DNA from: Mesorhizobium sp. WSM3860
Lineage (GTDB): Bacteria; Pseudomonadota; Alphaproteobacteria; Rhizobiales; Rhizobiaceae
Direction of reading: 5' to 3'
NCBI RefSeq assembly: GCF_002294995.1
Contig: NZ_NSGF01000007.1
Location: 124,001-188,000 of the forward strand
DNA length: 64,000 nucleotides
Shown: positions 7,568 to 15,488 of the stretch, piece by piece
How positions within the stretch are numbered: the stretch's first letter is position 1
Layout of the letters: each line of letters begins with the position of its first letter
Notes under the pieces: model-generated
The model's input: only the letters and a program-made list of their open reading frames with translations
The model's database searches: none
Told to the model about the DNA's origin: nothing
Translations under genes and position numbers: made by a program

Positions 7568-9103
7568 ATGGCCCAGAACCAGAACAAGTCGACGGGACCG
7601 GATCTCAGTCAAGGTGTCGCGCTTGCCGACCTTCCTGACGGCGGCAAGCTGGTCGGCCGATGTGGCGACGATCAAGTGCTGCTGGTGCGTCGCGGCACCG
7701 AGGTGTTCGCGATCAGTGCGGCATGCACGCACTACGGTGGGCCGCTCGTAGACGGCCTTGTGGCGGATGATGCCGTCCGCTGCCCCTGGCACCATGCGTG
7801 CTTCGATCTGCGGACAGGGGAAGCGTTGCGCGCTCCTGGCTTCAGTCATCTCGCCTGCTGGGCGGTCGAACAGCGGGACGGCCGCATATTCGTCGGCAAG
7901 AAACTGAAACGGACGGCTCCGAAACCGCGCTCCGGAGGCTCCGGCCAGGCGCCTGAGAAAATCGTCATCATAGGCGGCGGCGCGGCGGGGTTCGCAGCGG
8001 CCGAAATGCTGCGGCGGGAGCAATTCCAAGGCAGCATCGTCATGCTCAGTAACGACCAATCGCCGCCCGTCGACCGGCCAAACCTCTCTAAGGACTATCT
8101 CGCCGGAAAAGCGCCTGAGGATTGGATACCGCTCTGCGGCGAGAAATTCTATTCCAAGAACAACATCGACCTGCGGCTCAACACGGAAGCCATGCATGTC
8201 GACGCCCGAGCGCGGCAGGTCGTCCTCGCGGACGGGGGCAGGATTCCCTATGACAGGCTGCTGCTTGCGACCGGGGCGGAACCTGTTCGCCTGACCGTCC
8301 CTGGCGCCGACCAGCCGCATGTCCGCACGTTGCGCTCGCTCGCGGATTGCAAGGAGATCATTGCGCGAGCTGCCACCGCAAGCCGTGCGGTCGTGATCGG
8401 CGCCAGTTTCATCGGGCTCGAGGTTGCCGCTTCTTTGCGTGCGCGCGCTATCGACGTCCATGTCGTGGCGCCGGAGAAGCGGCCCATGGAGCGTATCCTG
8501 GGCTCGCAGATGGGCGACTTTGTCCGCGCCCTGCATGAAGAGCACGGTGTCGTGTTCCATCTGGAGCAAACCGTAAGCAGCATCGACGGCGGGACGGTGA
8601 GACTCAGCGGCGGCAGTACTCTGGCGGCGGATCTCGTCGTCGCCGGCATTGGTGTGCGGCCGCACACCGGGCTTGCCGAGAAAGCAGGGCTGGTCGTTGA
8701 CCGCGGCGTCGCCGTTGACGCTTTCCTGGAAACGAGCGGGCCAGGGATTTTCGCCGCCGGCGACATCGCGCGGTGGCCCGATCCGCACAGCGGCGAAAAT
8801 ATCCGGGTTGAACATTGGGTGGTTGCTGAAAGGCAGGGGCAGGCCGCCGCGCTGAATATGCTCGGACACCGCGAGAAGTACGTTGCAGTCCCGTTCTTCT
8901 GGAGCCAGCATTACGACGTCCCGATCAACTATGTCGGTCATGCCGAACGATGGGACGAGATCGCAGTCGAGGGCGACATCGCCGCCAGGGACTGCCTGCT
9001 GCGTTTCAAGAGGGGAGGGCGCATGTTGGCTGCCGCCTCGATCTTCCAGGATGTCGAGAGCCTGGAAGCCGAGGTGGAAATGGAGCGCCAAATGGCGACC
9101 TAG
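7568..9103 (+). CDS. Rieske-FAD pyridine nucleotide-disulphide oxidoreductase (AIFM3/ferredoxin reductase-like fusion)
   Basis: A 511-residue fusion. An N-terminal Rieske domain binds a [2Fe-2S] cluster through C53, H55 (CTHYGG), C72 and H75 (CPWHH). A ferredoxin reductase-type flavoprotein follows, with an FAD motif IVIIGGGAAG near residue 134, a second nucleotide-binding motif AVVIGASFIGLE near residue 275, and GIFAAGDIARW near residue 394. The product should move electrons between NAD(P)H, FAD and the Rieske cluster in the cytoplasm. Such fusions resemble reductase parts of dioxygenases and AIF-like proteins, but no oxygenase is adjacent. It starts at ATG 7568 after AAAGGAGAAGGC. Confidence 0.92.
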   Translation: MAQNQNKSTGPDLSQGVALADLPDGGKLVGRCGDDQVLLVRRGTEVFAISAACTHYGGPLVDGLVADDAVRCPWHHACFDLRTGEALRAPGFSHLACWAVEQRDGRIFVGKKLKRTAPKPRSGGSGQAPEKIVIIGGGAAGFAAAEMLRREQFQGSIVMLSNDQSPPVDRPNLSKDYLAGKAPEDWIPLCGEKFYSKNNIDLRLNTEAMHVDARARQVVLADGGRIPYDRLLLATGAEPVRLTVPGADQPHVRTLRSLADCKEIIARAATASRAVVIGASFIGLEVAASLRARAIDVHVVAPEKRPMERILGSQMGDFVRALHEEHGVVFHLEQTVSSIDGGTVRLSGGSTLAADLVVAGIGVRPHTGLAEKAGLVVDRGVAVDAFLETSGPGIFAAGDIARWPDPHSGENIRVEHWVVAERQGQAAALNMLGHREKYVAVPFFWSQHYDVPINYVGHAERWDEIAVEGDIAARDCLLRFKRGGRMLAAASIFQDVESLEAEVEMERQMAT

Positions 9104-9191
9104 CAACCACTCCGGGCACGGCGACCGGGACAAAGAGCGCAACCAGAATTATCGAACAGGGCGCCGTGGTGGCCCGGAAGGAGATCAACCT

Positions 9192-9488
9192 ATGTCCACA
9201 ACGCAACAGGGTTTTCGGGCTGCCGACGGACCGCGCGCGGTTGCCCAAGCTCAGCGCTATTCAAAGATCGTCGAGTTCGAAAACGAGGTTGCCAGAGGCA
9301 CGCCGGGCGAGCCGCCCACGTCAGTCGAGATCTTCTCGGACAGCGGTCGCTGGTATTGCATGGTCCGTCGCGGCGATGAAAAGACCCGACCGATGGGTCC
9401 ATATACCAAACTGCAGGCAGAGCGGATTCAGGAAGCCCGAAGAATGTTGATCGCCAAAAGAGGCACTGCCCGGATCATGTTTGAGTAA
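9192..9488 (+). CDS. Conserved-looking small soluble protein of unknown function
   Basis: A 98-residue hydrophilic protein starting at ATG 9192 with a strong ribosome site (AAGGAGATCAACCT). It has no signal or membrane segment, and Trp/Tyr-containing patches (GRWYCMVRRG, MGPYTKLQAERIQ) suggest a small folded domain. It lies 88 bases after the Rieske-FAD gene on the same strand and could be cotranscribed. I do not recognise the family. It is the last gene before the repeat-flanked island. Confidence 0.65.
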   Translation: MSTTQQGFRAADGPRAVAQAQRYSKIVEFENEVARGTPGEPPTSVEIFSDSGRWYCMVRRGDEKTRPMGPYTKLQAERIQEARRMLIAKRGTARIMFE

Positions 9489-9731
9489 GCCAGCCTGGGC
9501 GTCTCGGGGTCAGCATGAAACGGGAATGCAATGGCATTTGCGGCGCGAGGCTTCAGATGCCCGCGTCGTTCGGTGCGGACCTTTGCCTGACAGTCGTTAG
9601 GCCTAAGGCTAACTGGACGCTTAGAATCAAACCGCCTCGCTTCCGGTCTCCTCCGAAAGGGGATTCCGCTTCCATCGAAGATCGTCGCGCCCTAGCTTGA
9701 TTGGAGAAAGTTATCTCTTTCGGCGATCCTT

Positions 9732-9906
9732 AGGTTCGCCAGACCATACGATATCATACGAAGGATATGAGTTGGCTAACCATCCCGTAAGCCATTGATT
9801 TTCTTTAGAAGTACCACACCCTCAGCGACTAACATAATCGTTATTTGTCAATGGGTTACGAAGCGGTTCGCCTAAATTGATTCAAGAAGCTGATCCAGTC
9901 ACTCGC
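9732..9906 (+). repeat. Left copy of a ~175-bp imperfect direct repeat flanking the 12-kb island
   Basis: This stretch recurs in the same orientation at 21788-21961. The first 54 bases match at 52 positions (9732-9785 against 21788-21841). The middle and right parts are weaker but clearly related, including a shared core GACTAACATAATCGTT and GATCCAGYCRCTCGC at the end. The left copy lies 40 bases from the IS30 left end. A short AAGGAT-ATG start is conserved but stops after seven codons here. The bracketed segment has accessory gene content, so the copies may be attachment-site duplicates or remnants of an older element. Confidence 0.8.
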
Positions 9907-9945
9907 TGACCGCATTCAACTTCTGCCGAATGGCAGCAATGCGCC

Positions 9946-11158
9946 GGTTCAACCGGTCACTGCAACACCTTCCGTAGCCTATAGGCGGGCGTTTCGAAGT
10001 CCAGGGTTTTTCGGGGGCGCTGATTGAGCCGCAGGGCGACGCCGTCGAGTTGGGCCTGCGAGACCTGCGAGAAATTGGTTGTTCTCGGGAAGTACTGCCT
10101 GAGCAGACCGTTGGTATTTTCGTTGCTGCCGCGTTGCCAGGGACTGCGCGGGTCGCAGAAGTAGACCTGTAGATCGGTTGCGACGGTGAAGCTCTTATGA
10201 CGAGCCATCTCCTTGCCCTGGTCCCAGGTCAACGAGCGCAGCAGCTCTTGGGGCAAAGTGCCGATCTTCTCGGCGAGGGCCGCCACGACGGTCGCCGAGT
10301 CCCTTCTCGCCAACTTCACAAGCATCGTGAACCGGCTGTGCCGCTCGACGAGGGTGACGATGTTTGTGTCGTTCGCTCCTGTGAGCAGATCACCCTCCCA
10401 ATGGCCTGGGATGGCACGATCCTCCGCCTCTGCGGGACGCTCGCGGATGGAGACCATATCGAGGATTTGACCTTGCCCCGTTTGGCTCTGTGCACCTTTG
10501 CCGAGGCGCATCTGTCGTTTGGTGCGCAGGTGCGCTGTCAGTTCCTTCTTGAGCACCCCTCGCGACTGGATGAATAGGCTGCGATAGATCGCTTCATGAG
10601 ATATCCGCATGCTTGGATCGCCTGGGTACGCTCGCCTCAGCCAGCCCGCAATCTGCTCCGGCGACCATTGCAGCGCCAGCTTTTGCGCCACCCGCCCCCG
10701 TAGCCGTCCAGAGCGCGCCAGGCGACATTGCTTCGGGCGTAGCGCGCGCTGCCAAGCCTGCTTGTCGGCCCGGGCTGCGCGATACGTTTGTGCACCGCCA
10801 TTGCGAGAGATCTCCCGACATATTGTCGATGGCGATCGCCCGAGACTTCGTGCAATAGCGCGTATCGCGAGACCCGCCGCGATCCCGCGAGAGATCTCTT
10901 CGCGCTCCGCCAGCCCGAGCGCCGAGGCTGCTCTACGCCTTGCTGAGGGAGTAATGCCGCCGTGTAAGGATACGATCCGCTGAACGCCGGTCTTGTTCCG
11001 GCGGTCCAGTGCCCGCGAGATCGACGAAATGCTCTGACCTTGCTTCCATCGCTACCAAAGCTCGGCCTTCTGCGCTGACGTAAACCAGATCCGTGACGTC
11101 ACCATGCAACACCTCCTCGTCCTCTCAGATTAAGAGTGTTGCAGTGACCGGTTGAACC
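9946..11158 (-). mobile_element. IS30-family insertion sequence with 23-bp perfect terminal inverted repeats
   Basis: The terminal inverted repeats are 9946-9968 and 11136-11158, perfect over 23 bases (outer end GGTTCAACCGGTCACTGC). They enclose about 1.2 kb with one long transposase frame on the minus strand, which is the size and layout of IS30 members. The target duplication could not be resolved with confidence. The element lies just inside the left island repeat, with the glycine riboswitch starting about 180 bases beyond its right end. It is probably immobile in cis because the transposase has a nonsense codon, unless an intact copy elsewhere acts in trans. Confidence 0.9.
9957..11105 (-). 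pseudogene. IS30-family transposase interrupted by an amber codon at codon 18
   Basis: Reading from ATG 11105 gives a full-length 383-codon IS30 transposase frame, with an N-terminal helix-turn-helix (IRAIARSLGRSPSTICREI), IS30 segments WSPEQIAGWL and GHWEGDLL, and the DDE core (TLVERHSRF, LTWDQGKEM, SPWQRGSNENTNGL). The only defect is TAG at 11054-11052, where family members have an acidic residue in AELW-D/E-RW. After the stop no ATG or GTG occurs in frame until GTG 10691, which would delete the DNA-binding domain. The rest of the frame is open, so the mutation is probably recent. Confidence 0.88.
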
Positions 11159-11340
11159 CACCGCCGGATGTCGGCCATTGGACGTGCTTGCCACGCCCTG
11201 AAAGCAGACATGGCTTGCAAGTGGCTGGTCACATGCAGCCGGCTGCAGCCGAACAGGCTTGGTCGCTGAAAACCCTGAGCGAGGCCCATTGCAAGCAGTC
11301 ACCTTTCATCATATGGAGCGATTTGTTCATTGAGATAGTT

Positions 11341-11503
11341 CGGAAGAGTCCGGGAGAAAGGCCGGCGCCGAAGGAGCAACCCCCCAGGAAACTCTCAGGC
11401 AAAAAGACCGCGCTGTTGAACGATCTGGAGAGAGGCACCCAGAGTGCCCACCGAAGGGGAACTCGCAATTCATGCGATTAAGCTCTCAGGTAAAGCGACA
11501 GAT
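11341..11503 (+). promoter_or_regulatory. Tandem glycine riboswitch
   Basis: Two adjacent glycine aptamers can be read by eye. Aptamer 1 (about 11341-11412) has GGGAGA, the conserved GCGCCGAAGGAGCAA and AACTCTCAGGCAAAAAGACCG. Aptamer 2 (about 11424-11500) has GGAGAGA, GTGCCCACCGAAGGGG and GCTCTCAGGTAAAGCGACAG. This double-aptamer layout is typical of glycine riboswitches, most of which are ON switches for glycine use or efflux. It lies directly before the amino-acid oxidase gene starting at 11557, so that enzyme is probably induced by glycine. Confidence 0.93.
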
Positions 11504-11504
11504 T

Positions 11505-11533
11505 GGGGACTAACAGGAGCTTCGGCTCGTCCC
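11505..11533 (+). other. UUCG-capped hairpin, likely part of the riboswitch expression platform
   Basis: Just after the second aptamer, GGGAC (11506-11510) pairs with GTCCC (11529-11533) and GAGC (11517-11520) with GCTC (11525-11528) around a TTCG loop. It lies between the riboswitch and the GTG start at 11557 and has no T-run, so control of translation or a folding anchor is more likely than intrinsic termination. Confidence 0.5.
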
Positions 11534-11556
11534 TCAGTTTGACCGCGGAGAGCATT

Positions 11557-12807
11557 GTGTCTCATTTGGCTATTATCGGAGCCGGCATCACCGGCATCAC
11601 CACAGCTTATGCACTACTGGAGCGTGGGCATTCGGTCACGGTGCTGGACCGACATCGCTACCCTGCCATGGAAACGTCGTTTGCGAATGGCGGACAACTT
11701 TCGGCAAGCAATGCCGAGGTCTGGAACAACTGGTCCACTATCTTTAAAGGCCTTAGGTGGATCCTTAAGCGGGATGCTCCATTGCTCATGAATCCTGCGC
11801 CCAGCTGGCACAAATATTCCTGGCTCGCTGAATTCGTTTCGAACATTTCGAGATATCGGCACAACACCACCGAAACCACCAGGTTGGCCATAGCGGCGCG
11901 CCAGCACCTTTTTTCGATTGCCGAGAGAGAGGGCATTAGTTTCGATCACGTCCGCCGTGGAATTCTGCACATCTACTGGGATAGGCCGAGCTTTCAACGC
12001 GCGCTCGAGGTTAATTCCATGCTGGTCAAGGGCGGCCTGGATCGCCGGCCGGTAACAGCGTCGGAAGCAAGGTGCATCGAGCCGGCCGTTCACGGCGATT
12101 TGTACGGCGGCCTCTACACCCCGTCGGATTCTACGGGAGATATCCACAAATTCAGTGTGGGCCTCGCGAAGGCGTGCGAGCAGCGCGGCGCTCAGTTCTT
12201 GTTTGACGCAAATGTCGACTCCATAACGCGGAGCGGCATGTTCCGCATTGGCTGCACCGTTGGTCGGGCCGGTGGAGAACAAAATCTCACGATCGTGGAA
12301 GCCGATGGCGTTGTGGTCTGTGCAGGATTGGCTAGCCGTCACTTCGCCGCGATGCTGGGTGACCGTGTTAATATCTATCCGGTCAAGGGTTATTCAATCA
12401 CCGTTCATCTCGAAGATGAAAGCAGTCGGCATGGCGCGCCATGGGTAAGCCTGCTAGACGACCGCGCCAAGATCGTGACGAGTCGCCTTGGTGACGGACG
12501 CTTCCGTGTCGCTGGCACGGCGGAGTTCAACGGAATGAACCGTGATATTCGCCACGACCGCATCAAGCCCCTGGTAGACTGGACGCGTAGGCTGTTTCCC
12601 GGAGTAGAAACCAACCGGGTCGTTCCCTGGGCGGGTCTCAGACCGATGATGCCTGATATGATGCCCAGATTCGGAAAAGGTCGCCAACGTGGAGTGTACT
12701 ACAATACCGGCCACGGGCACCTTGGTTGGACTTTGTCTGCCGCTACCGCACAGGTGGTGGCAGACACAATTTCAAGCGAACTTTGTTCGACCGAGAGCGC
12801 AGCCTGA
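11557..12807 (+). CDS. DadA-type FAD-dependent amino-acid oxidoreductase under glycine riboswitch control
   Basis: A 416-residue member of the DadA/glycine oxidase superfamily. The N-terminal FAD motif is LAIIGAGITGITTAYALLERGHSVTVLDR, MADNFR-type spacing follows, and the C-terminal part has GLRPMMPDMMPRFG and YYNTGHGHLGWTLS, as in D-amino-acid dehydrogenases. I chose GTG 11557 because GCGGAGAGC lies correctly before it and the FAD motif then begins at residue 4; a TTG at 11503 would overlap the riboswitch. It should oxidise a small amino acid or N-substituted glycine to the oxo acid and amine. The riboswitch suggests glycine or a glycine-yielding compound such as sarcosine or an N-glycosyl amino acid. 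Confidence 0.88.
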   Translation: MSHLAIIGAGITGITTAYALLERGHSVTVLDRHRYPAMETSFANGGQLSASNAEVWNNWSTIFKGLRWILKRDAPLLMNPAPSWHKYSWLAEFVSNISRYRHNTTETTRLAIAARQHLFSIAEREGISFDHVRRGILHIYWDRPSFQRALEVNSMLVKGGLDRRPVTASEARCIEPAVHGDLYGGLYTPSDSTGDIHKFSVGLAKACEQRGAQFLFDANVDSITRSGMFRIGCTVGRAGGEQNLTIVEADGVVVCAGLASRHFAAMLGDRVNIYPVKGYSITVHLEDESSRHGAPWVSLLDDRAKIVTSRLGDGRFRVAGTAEFNGMNRDIRHDRIKPLVDWTRRLFPGVETNRVVPWAGLRPMMPDMMPRFGKGRQRGVYYNTGHGHLGWTLSAATAQVVADTISSELCSTESAA

Positions 12808-12970
12808 TTCCGAGATGCGAGACCATGGATTCCATGGCGGCCCGGCACGGCGTAGGGCCAAGGTCCCGTGCGCCGCTTCGGTCCGAATACGCCTGCCGGA
12901 CGGGACCTTCCAGAGAGCTAATCCTGGTTTCGACCGCACCACCGCCTGAGGTGCAGGCTTGACCTATGTA

Positions 12971-12985
12971 TATATTATATATAAA
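12971..12985. promoter_or_regulatory. AT-rich candidate GntR operator, copy 1 (before gntR)
   Basis: ATTATATATAAA at 12974-12985 matches 11 of 12 bases of the perfect palindrome ATTATATATAAT found before the M24 gene and the transporter operon. It lies 166 bases upstream of the GntR start, consistent with autoregulation. The remaining intergenic sequence from 12808 to 13151 shows no gene I can support. Confidence 0.5.
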
Positions 12986-13151
12986 GTAGCCGGGAGTTGG
13001 TTGAAATGCGCTCTAGTCGGGCGTCTTGGGCCGGTTTCGTGCCGAATAGGGGGCCGCTTCTCACCTAGAGATAGGTATAAGCCTTCTCGGAATCTGGTTT
13101 TGTGTCGTATCTGTCTCGTTGATGTAGATCGAGGATGCTGGAAGGCCTCTC

Positions 13152-13823
13152 ATGGATATCAGAAAAAGCAGAACTTTGTCTGAGGACGTTCTGAATACCC
13201 TGCGAGAGCGCATCATAAGTGGAGAGTTTGCCTCCGGTGCACCGTTGCGCCAGAACCCGCTAGCAAAAGAGCTGGGCGTAAGTCCAATACCTGTGCGTGA
13301 AGCTCTGGTTCAGCTCGAGTCCGAGGGCCTGGTGGTGTCAAAACCGCATCACGGTTCGGTGGTCGCGTCCCTTTCCCTCGACGACATTGTCGAGGTATTT
13401 GAAATCCGGGCCTACCTGGAAGTTCCTCTTTTAAGGCGGGCAATTCACAACATAACTGAGCGGGCTTTAGAGGAGGCCAAGGAAGTTCTTGAAGAATTTG
13501 ATGACGCATTGCTCCAACAGAAAGTCCAGGAATACGGGCGTCTAAACTGGCAATTCCACTCCTTGCTCTACCGTCCGGCCAACAGACCACAGACCATCGC
13601 CTTGGCCCAAGCCTATCACGTTCGAGCCGATCGATACACAAGGGTCCAGTTGCGGAATATTGGCGGCGGTGTCCGTTCTCAGAAGGAGCATCGCCAATTG
13701 CTGATCCTCTGCAGGGAGCGTGACGAGGAGGGTGCTGCGAAAATGCTCGAAAGGCACATCCTGGCCGCCGGTCGGGAACTGGTCGACTTTCTCGCCGACA
13801 TGGACAAAGACAAGCGACCTTAG
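13152..13823 (+). CDS. GntR-family regulator, FCD (FadR-type) subgroup
   Basis: A 223-residue regulator. An N-terminal winged helix-turn-helix (SEDVLNTLRERIISGEFASG, then LAKELGVSPIPVREALVQLESEGLV) is followed by an all-helical FCD ligand-binding domain containing EVFEIRAYLEVPLLR and the metal-site type residues in LNWQFHSLLY and KEHRQLL. ATG 13152 follows GGAAGG. Three copies of an AT-rich palindrome in this region (12974, 14132, 15445) make it the likely repressor of itself, the M24 hydrolase and the ABC transporter operon. FCD regulators usually bind carboxylic acids; the ligand is unknown. Confidence 0.9.
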   Translation: MDIRKSRTLSEDVLNTLRERIISGEFASGAPLRQNPLAKELGVSPIPVREALVQLESEGLVVSKPHHGSVVASLSLDDIVEVFEIRAYLEVPLLRRAIHNITERALEEAKEVLEEFDDALLQQKVQEYGRLNWQFHSLLYRPANRPQTIALAQAYHVRADRYTRVQLRNIGGGVRSQKEHRQLLILCRERDEEGAAKMLERHILAAGRELVDFLADMDKDKRP

Positions 13824-13861
13824 CAGTTAGGCCGCCCGCATCTCGCGGCCACTGCGCACTA

Positions 13862-14029
13862 TTCCTCAATCGCGAGAGCGTCACCATTCTGCTCGTCGAG
13901 TAGAACAGCAAGGTCGACCTGAAGTTTGCCGACTACGGCTATGTGCTGGAGGCGGGCAGCATCGTGCGAGAGGGGTCCGAGCGCGTCCTTGCGGACGACG
14001 ACGCGCTCATCGGCGCTTTCGCTGGGTGA
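13862..14029 (+). pseudogene. C-terminal remnant of a LivF-type branched-chain amino-acid ABC ATPase
   Basis: In one frame this stretch reads NRESVTILLVE, then TAG, then NSKVDLKFADYGYVLEAGSI and a typical LivF tail ending AFAG-stop. Family members have VEQN at this point, so TAG at 13901 has replaced a Gln codon (CAG to TAG). Only about 56 of roughly 240 codons remain and no Walker A or signature motif is nearby. It is a decayed relic and shows that a branched-chain amino-acid transporter once stood here or was carried in. Confidence 0.75.
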
Positions 14030-14131
14030 GTGCCTCCTGAGCCTCAGATGCCCTTGTCGTCATTAGTTTTGTCCATTCGCAGAAACTTGCGACATTCGCA
14101 AAAAAGGGCTTGCCTCACCTCATCTGTTCGC

Positions 14132-14150
14132 ATTATATATAATATATAAT
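14132..14150. promoter_or_regulatory. AT-rich candidate GntR operator, copy 2 (before M24 hydrolase)
   Basis: The perfect 12-base palindrome ATTATATATAAT at 14132-14143, extended by ATATAAT to 14150, lies about 20 bases before ATG 14168. This is a typical repressor position over the promoter or leader. The same core recurs at 12974 and 15445. Confidence 0.55.
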
Positions 14151-14167
14151 CTAGATCGAGGTGAGCG

Positions 14168-15415
14168 ATGGAAGCGCCTTTTTTGACACCTGCAAACGTC
14201 CAGCCGCTTGCATTTGATGTCGGCCTCAGGCTGGAGGAAATCGATCAGTCGAAACTCAACAGCGAGCGCCTCACAAAAATTCAGCGGGAACTCGCAAGGC
14301 ACGATTACGCAGGGTGTCTGCTCGCAGATCCGATAAACATTCGCTACGCGACGGGCAGCCGCAACCAGTTCGGCTGGACAATCCACGCACCCGGCCGATG
14401 GGCGTTCATATCCACTGCCGGCCCGGTCGTGCTGTTCGAGTTCCTCAGCTCGAAACATTTGAACGACGGATTGAAAACGATCGACGAGATCAGAGGATCC
14501 ACGCCTTGGTTCTTTCAGGTTGCGGGTGGGCGCGCAGACGAAAAGGCTGACAGCTGGGCCAAGGACATTGCCGCGGTCGTCAGGGAATACGGGGGTTCGA
14601 ATAACCGATTGGCTGTCGATCGATGTGAACCTCGCGGCGCCGACAGGCTGAGAAGCCACGGAATCAAGCTGTTTGATGCTCAGGAAGCGCTGGAGCGAGC
14701 GCGGTCGATAAAGACGGTGGAAGAGATTCAGGCTCTTCGACTGGCTACAGACGTTTGCGATGTCGGGTGCGAACGGATGAAGGCCGCTTTGCAGCCGGGC
14801 ATTACCGAAAACCAGCTTTGGGCTGTCTTTCATGACGTCAACATTGCGCACAATGGCGAGTGGATTGAATCGCGCTTCTTGTGCTCTGGCGAGCGAACCA
14901 ATCCTTGGTATCAGGAGTGCAGCGATCGAGTCATCCAGGCCGGGGACCTCGTTGCATTCGATTCCGATATGATCGGGCCGCTCGGCTACATGTCGGACAT
15001 TTCCAGGACATGGATTTGTCCCGGGAAAACGCCCACCGCAGAGCAGCGGGAACTCTATGAAATCAGCCAAGAGCAGCTGCTGACCAACATCGAATTGCTC
15101 AAGCCTGGCCTGAGTGCACGCGAGTTTGCCGAGGCGGCCTGGCCGTTGCCCGAACGCTTTGTTCCCAACAGGTATATGGCCATGGTCCACGGCGTCGGAA
15201 TGGTGGGCGAGTACCCGCAAATCCCGTTCGGGTGCGACTTCGCCGAGCTTGGCTACGAAGCGACCTTCGAGGAAAACATGGTCGTTTCCGTGGAGAGCTA
15301 CATCGGCGAGCGAGGCAGGAAGGAGGGCGTCAAGCTGGAGCAGCAAGTTCTCATCACCAGCAGGGGCGCCGAGATCCTTTCCAAAACCCCGCTGGTCGAT
15401 GCCCTGGAATTGTAG
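14168..15415 (+). CDS. M24-family metallohydrolase related to DMSP lyase DddP, catalytic Asp replaced by Gly
   Basis: A 415-residue protein of the M24 (creatinase/aminopeptidase P) superfamily. Two-metal ligands are D265, D267, D277, H341, E376 and E391. These are spaced exactly as the ligands I recall for Ruegeria DddP (295, 297, 307, 371, 406, 421), a constant offset of 30, and GEWIESRF and RTNPWYQEC are also DddP-like. The residue matching the proposed DddP catalytic base D377 is G347 (HGVGMVGEY), so DMSP lyase activity is doubtful. It is probably a related C-N or C-O hydrolase. An AT-rich operator precedes it, and an amino-acid ABC operon follows. Confidence 0.85.
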   Translation: MEAPFLTPANVQPLAFDVGLRLEEIDQSKLNSERLTKIQRELARHDYAGCLLADPINIRYATGSRNQFGWTIHAPGRWAFISTAGPVVLFEFLSSKHLNDGLKTIDEIRGSTPWFFQVAGGRADEKADSWAKDIAAVVREYGGSNNRLAVDRCEPRGADRLRSHGIKLFDAQEALERARSIKTVEEIQALRLATDVCDVGCERMKAALQPGITENQLWAVFHDVNIAHNGEWIESRFLCSGERTNPWYQECSDRVIQAGDLVAFDSDMIGPLGYMSDISRTWICPGKTPTAEQRELYEISQEQLLTNIELLKPGLSAREFAEAAWPLPERFVPNRYMAMVHGVGMVGEYPQIPFGCDFAELGYEATFEENMVVSVESYIGERGRKEGVKLEQQVLITSRGAEILSKTPLVDALEL

Positions 15416-15442
15416 CCAAAGAGCCAGATCGCTTGACCTTCG

Positions 15443-15458
15443 ATATTATATATAATAT
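15443..15458. promoter_or_regulatory. AT-rich candidate GntR operator, copy 3 (before ABC transporter operon)
   Basis: A perfect 16-base palindrome ATATTATATATAATAT, the best of the three copies, lies 30 bases upstream of the substrate-binding protein gene at 15489. It contains the shared core ATTATATATAAT at 15445-15456. Confidence 0.6.
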
Positions 15459-15488
15459 AGTGAATCAGCAACGAATGGGAGAAGAAAC

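Noticed and set aside
9515..9700. 61-codon frame between the 9192 gene and the left repeat
   Set aside because: No ribosome site, Arg/Pro-rich composition and no recognisable motif; likely chance.
9718..9906. Coding interpretation of the flanking repeat
   Set aside because: Several stop codons interrupt the frame in the left copy and a TAA is shared by both copies, so I treat it as a DNA repeat.
14168..15415. Direct call as DMSP lyase DddP
   Set aside because: The residue matching the proposed catalytic aspartate is glycine, so activity cannot be assumed despite conserved metal ligands.
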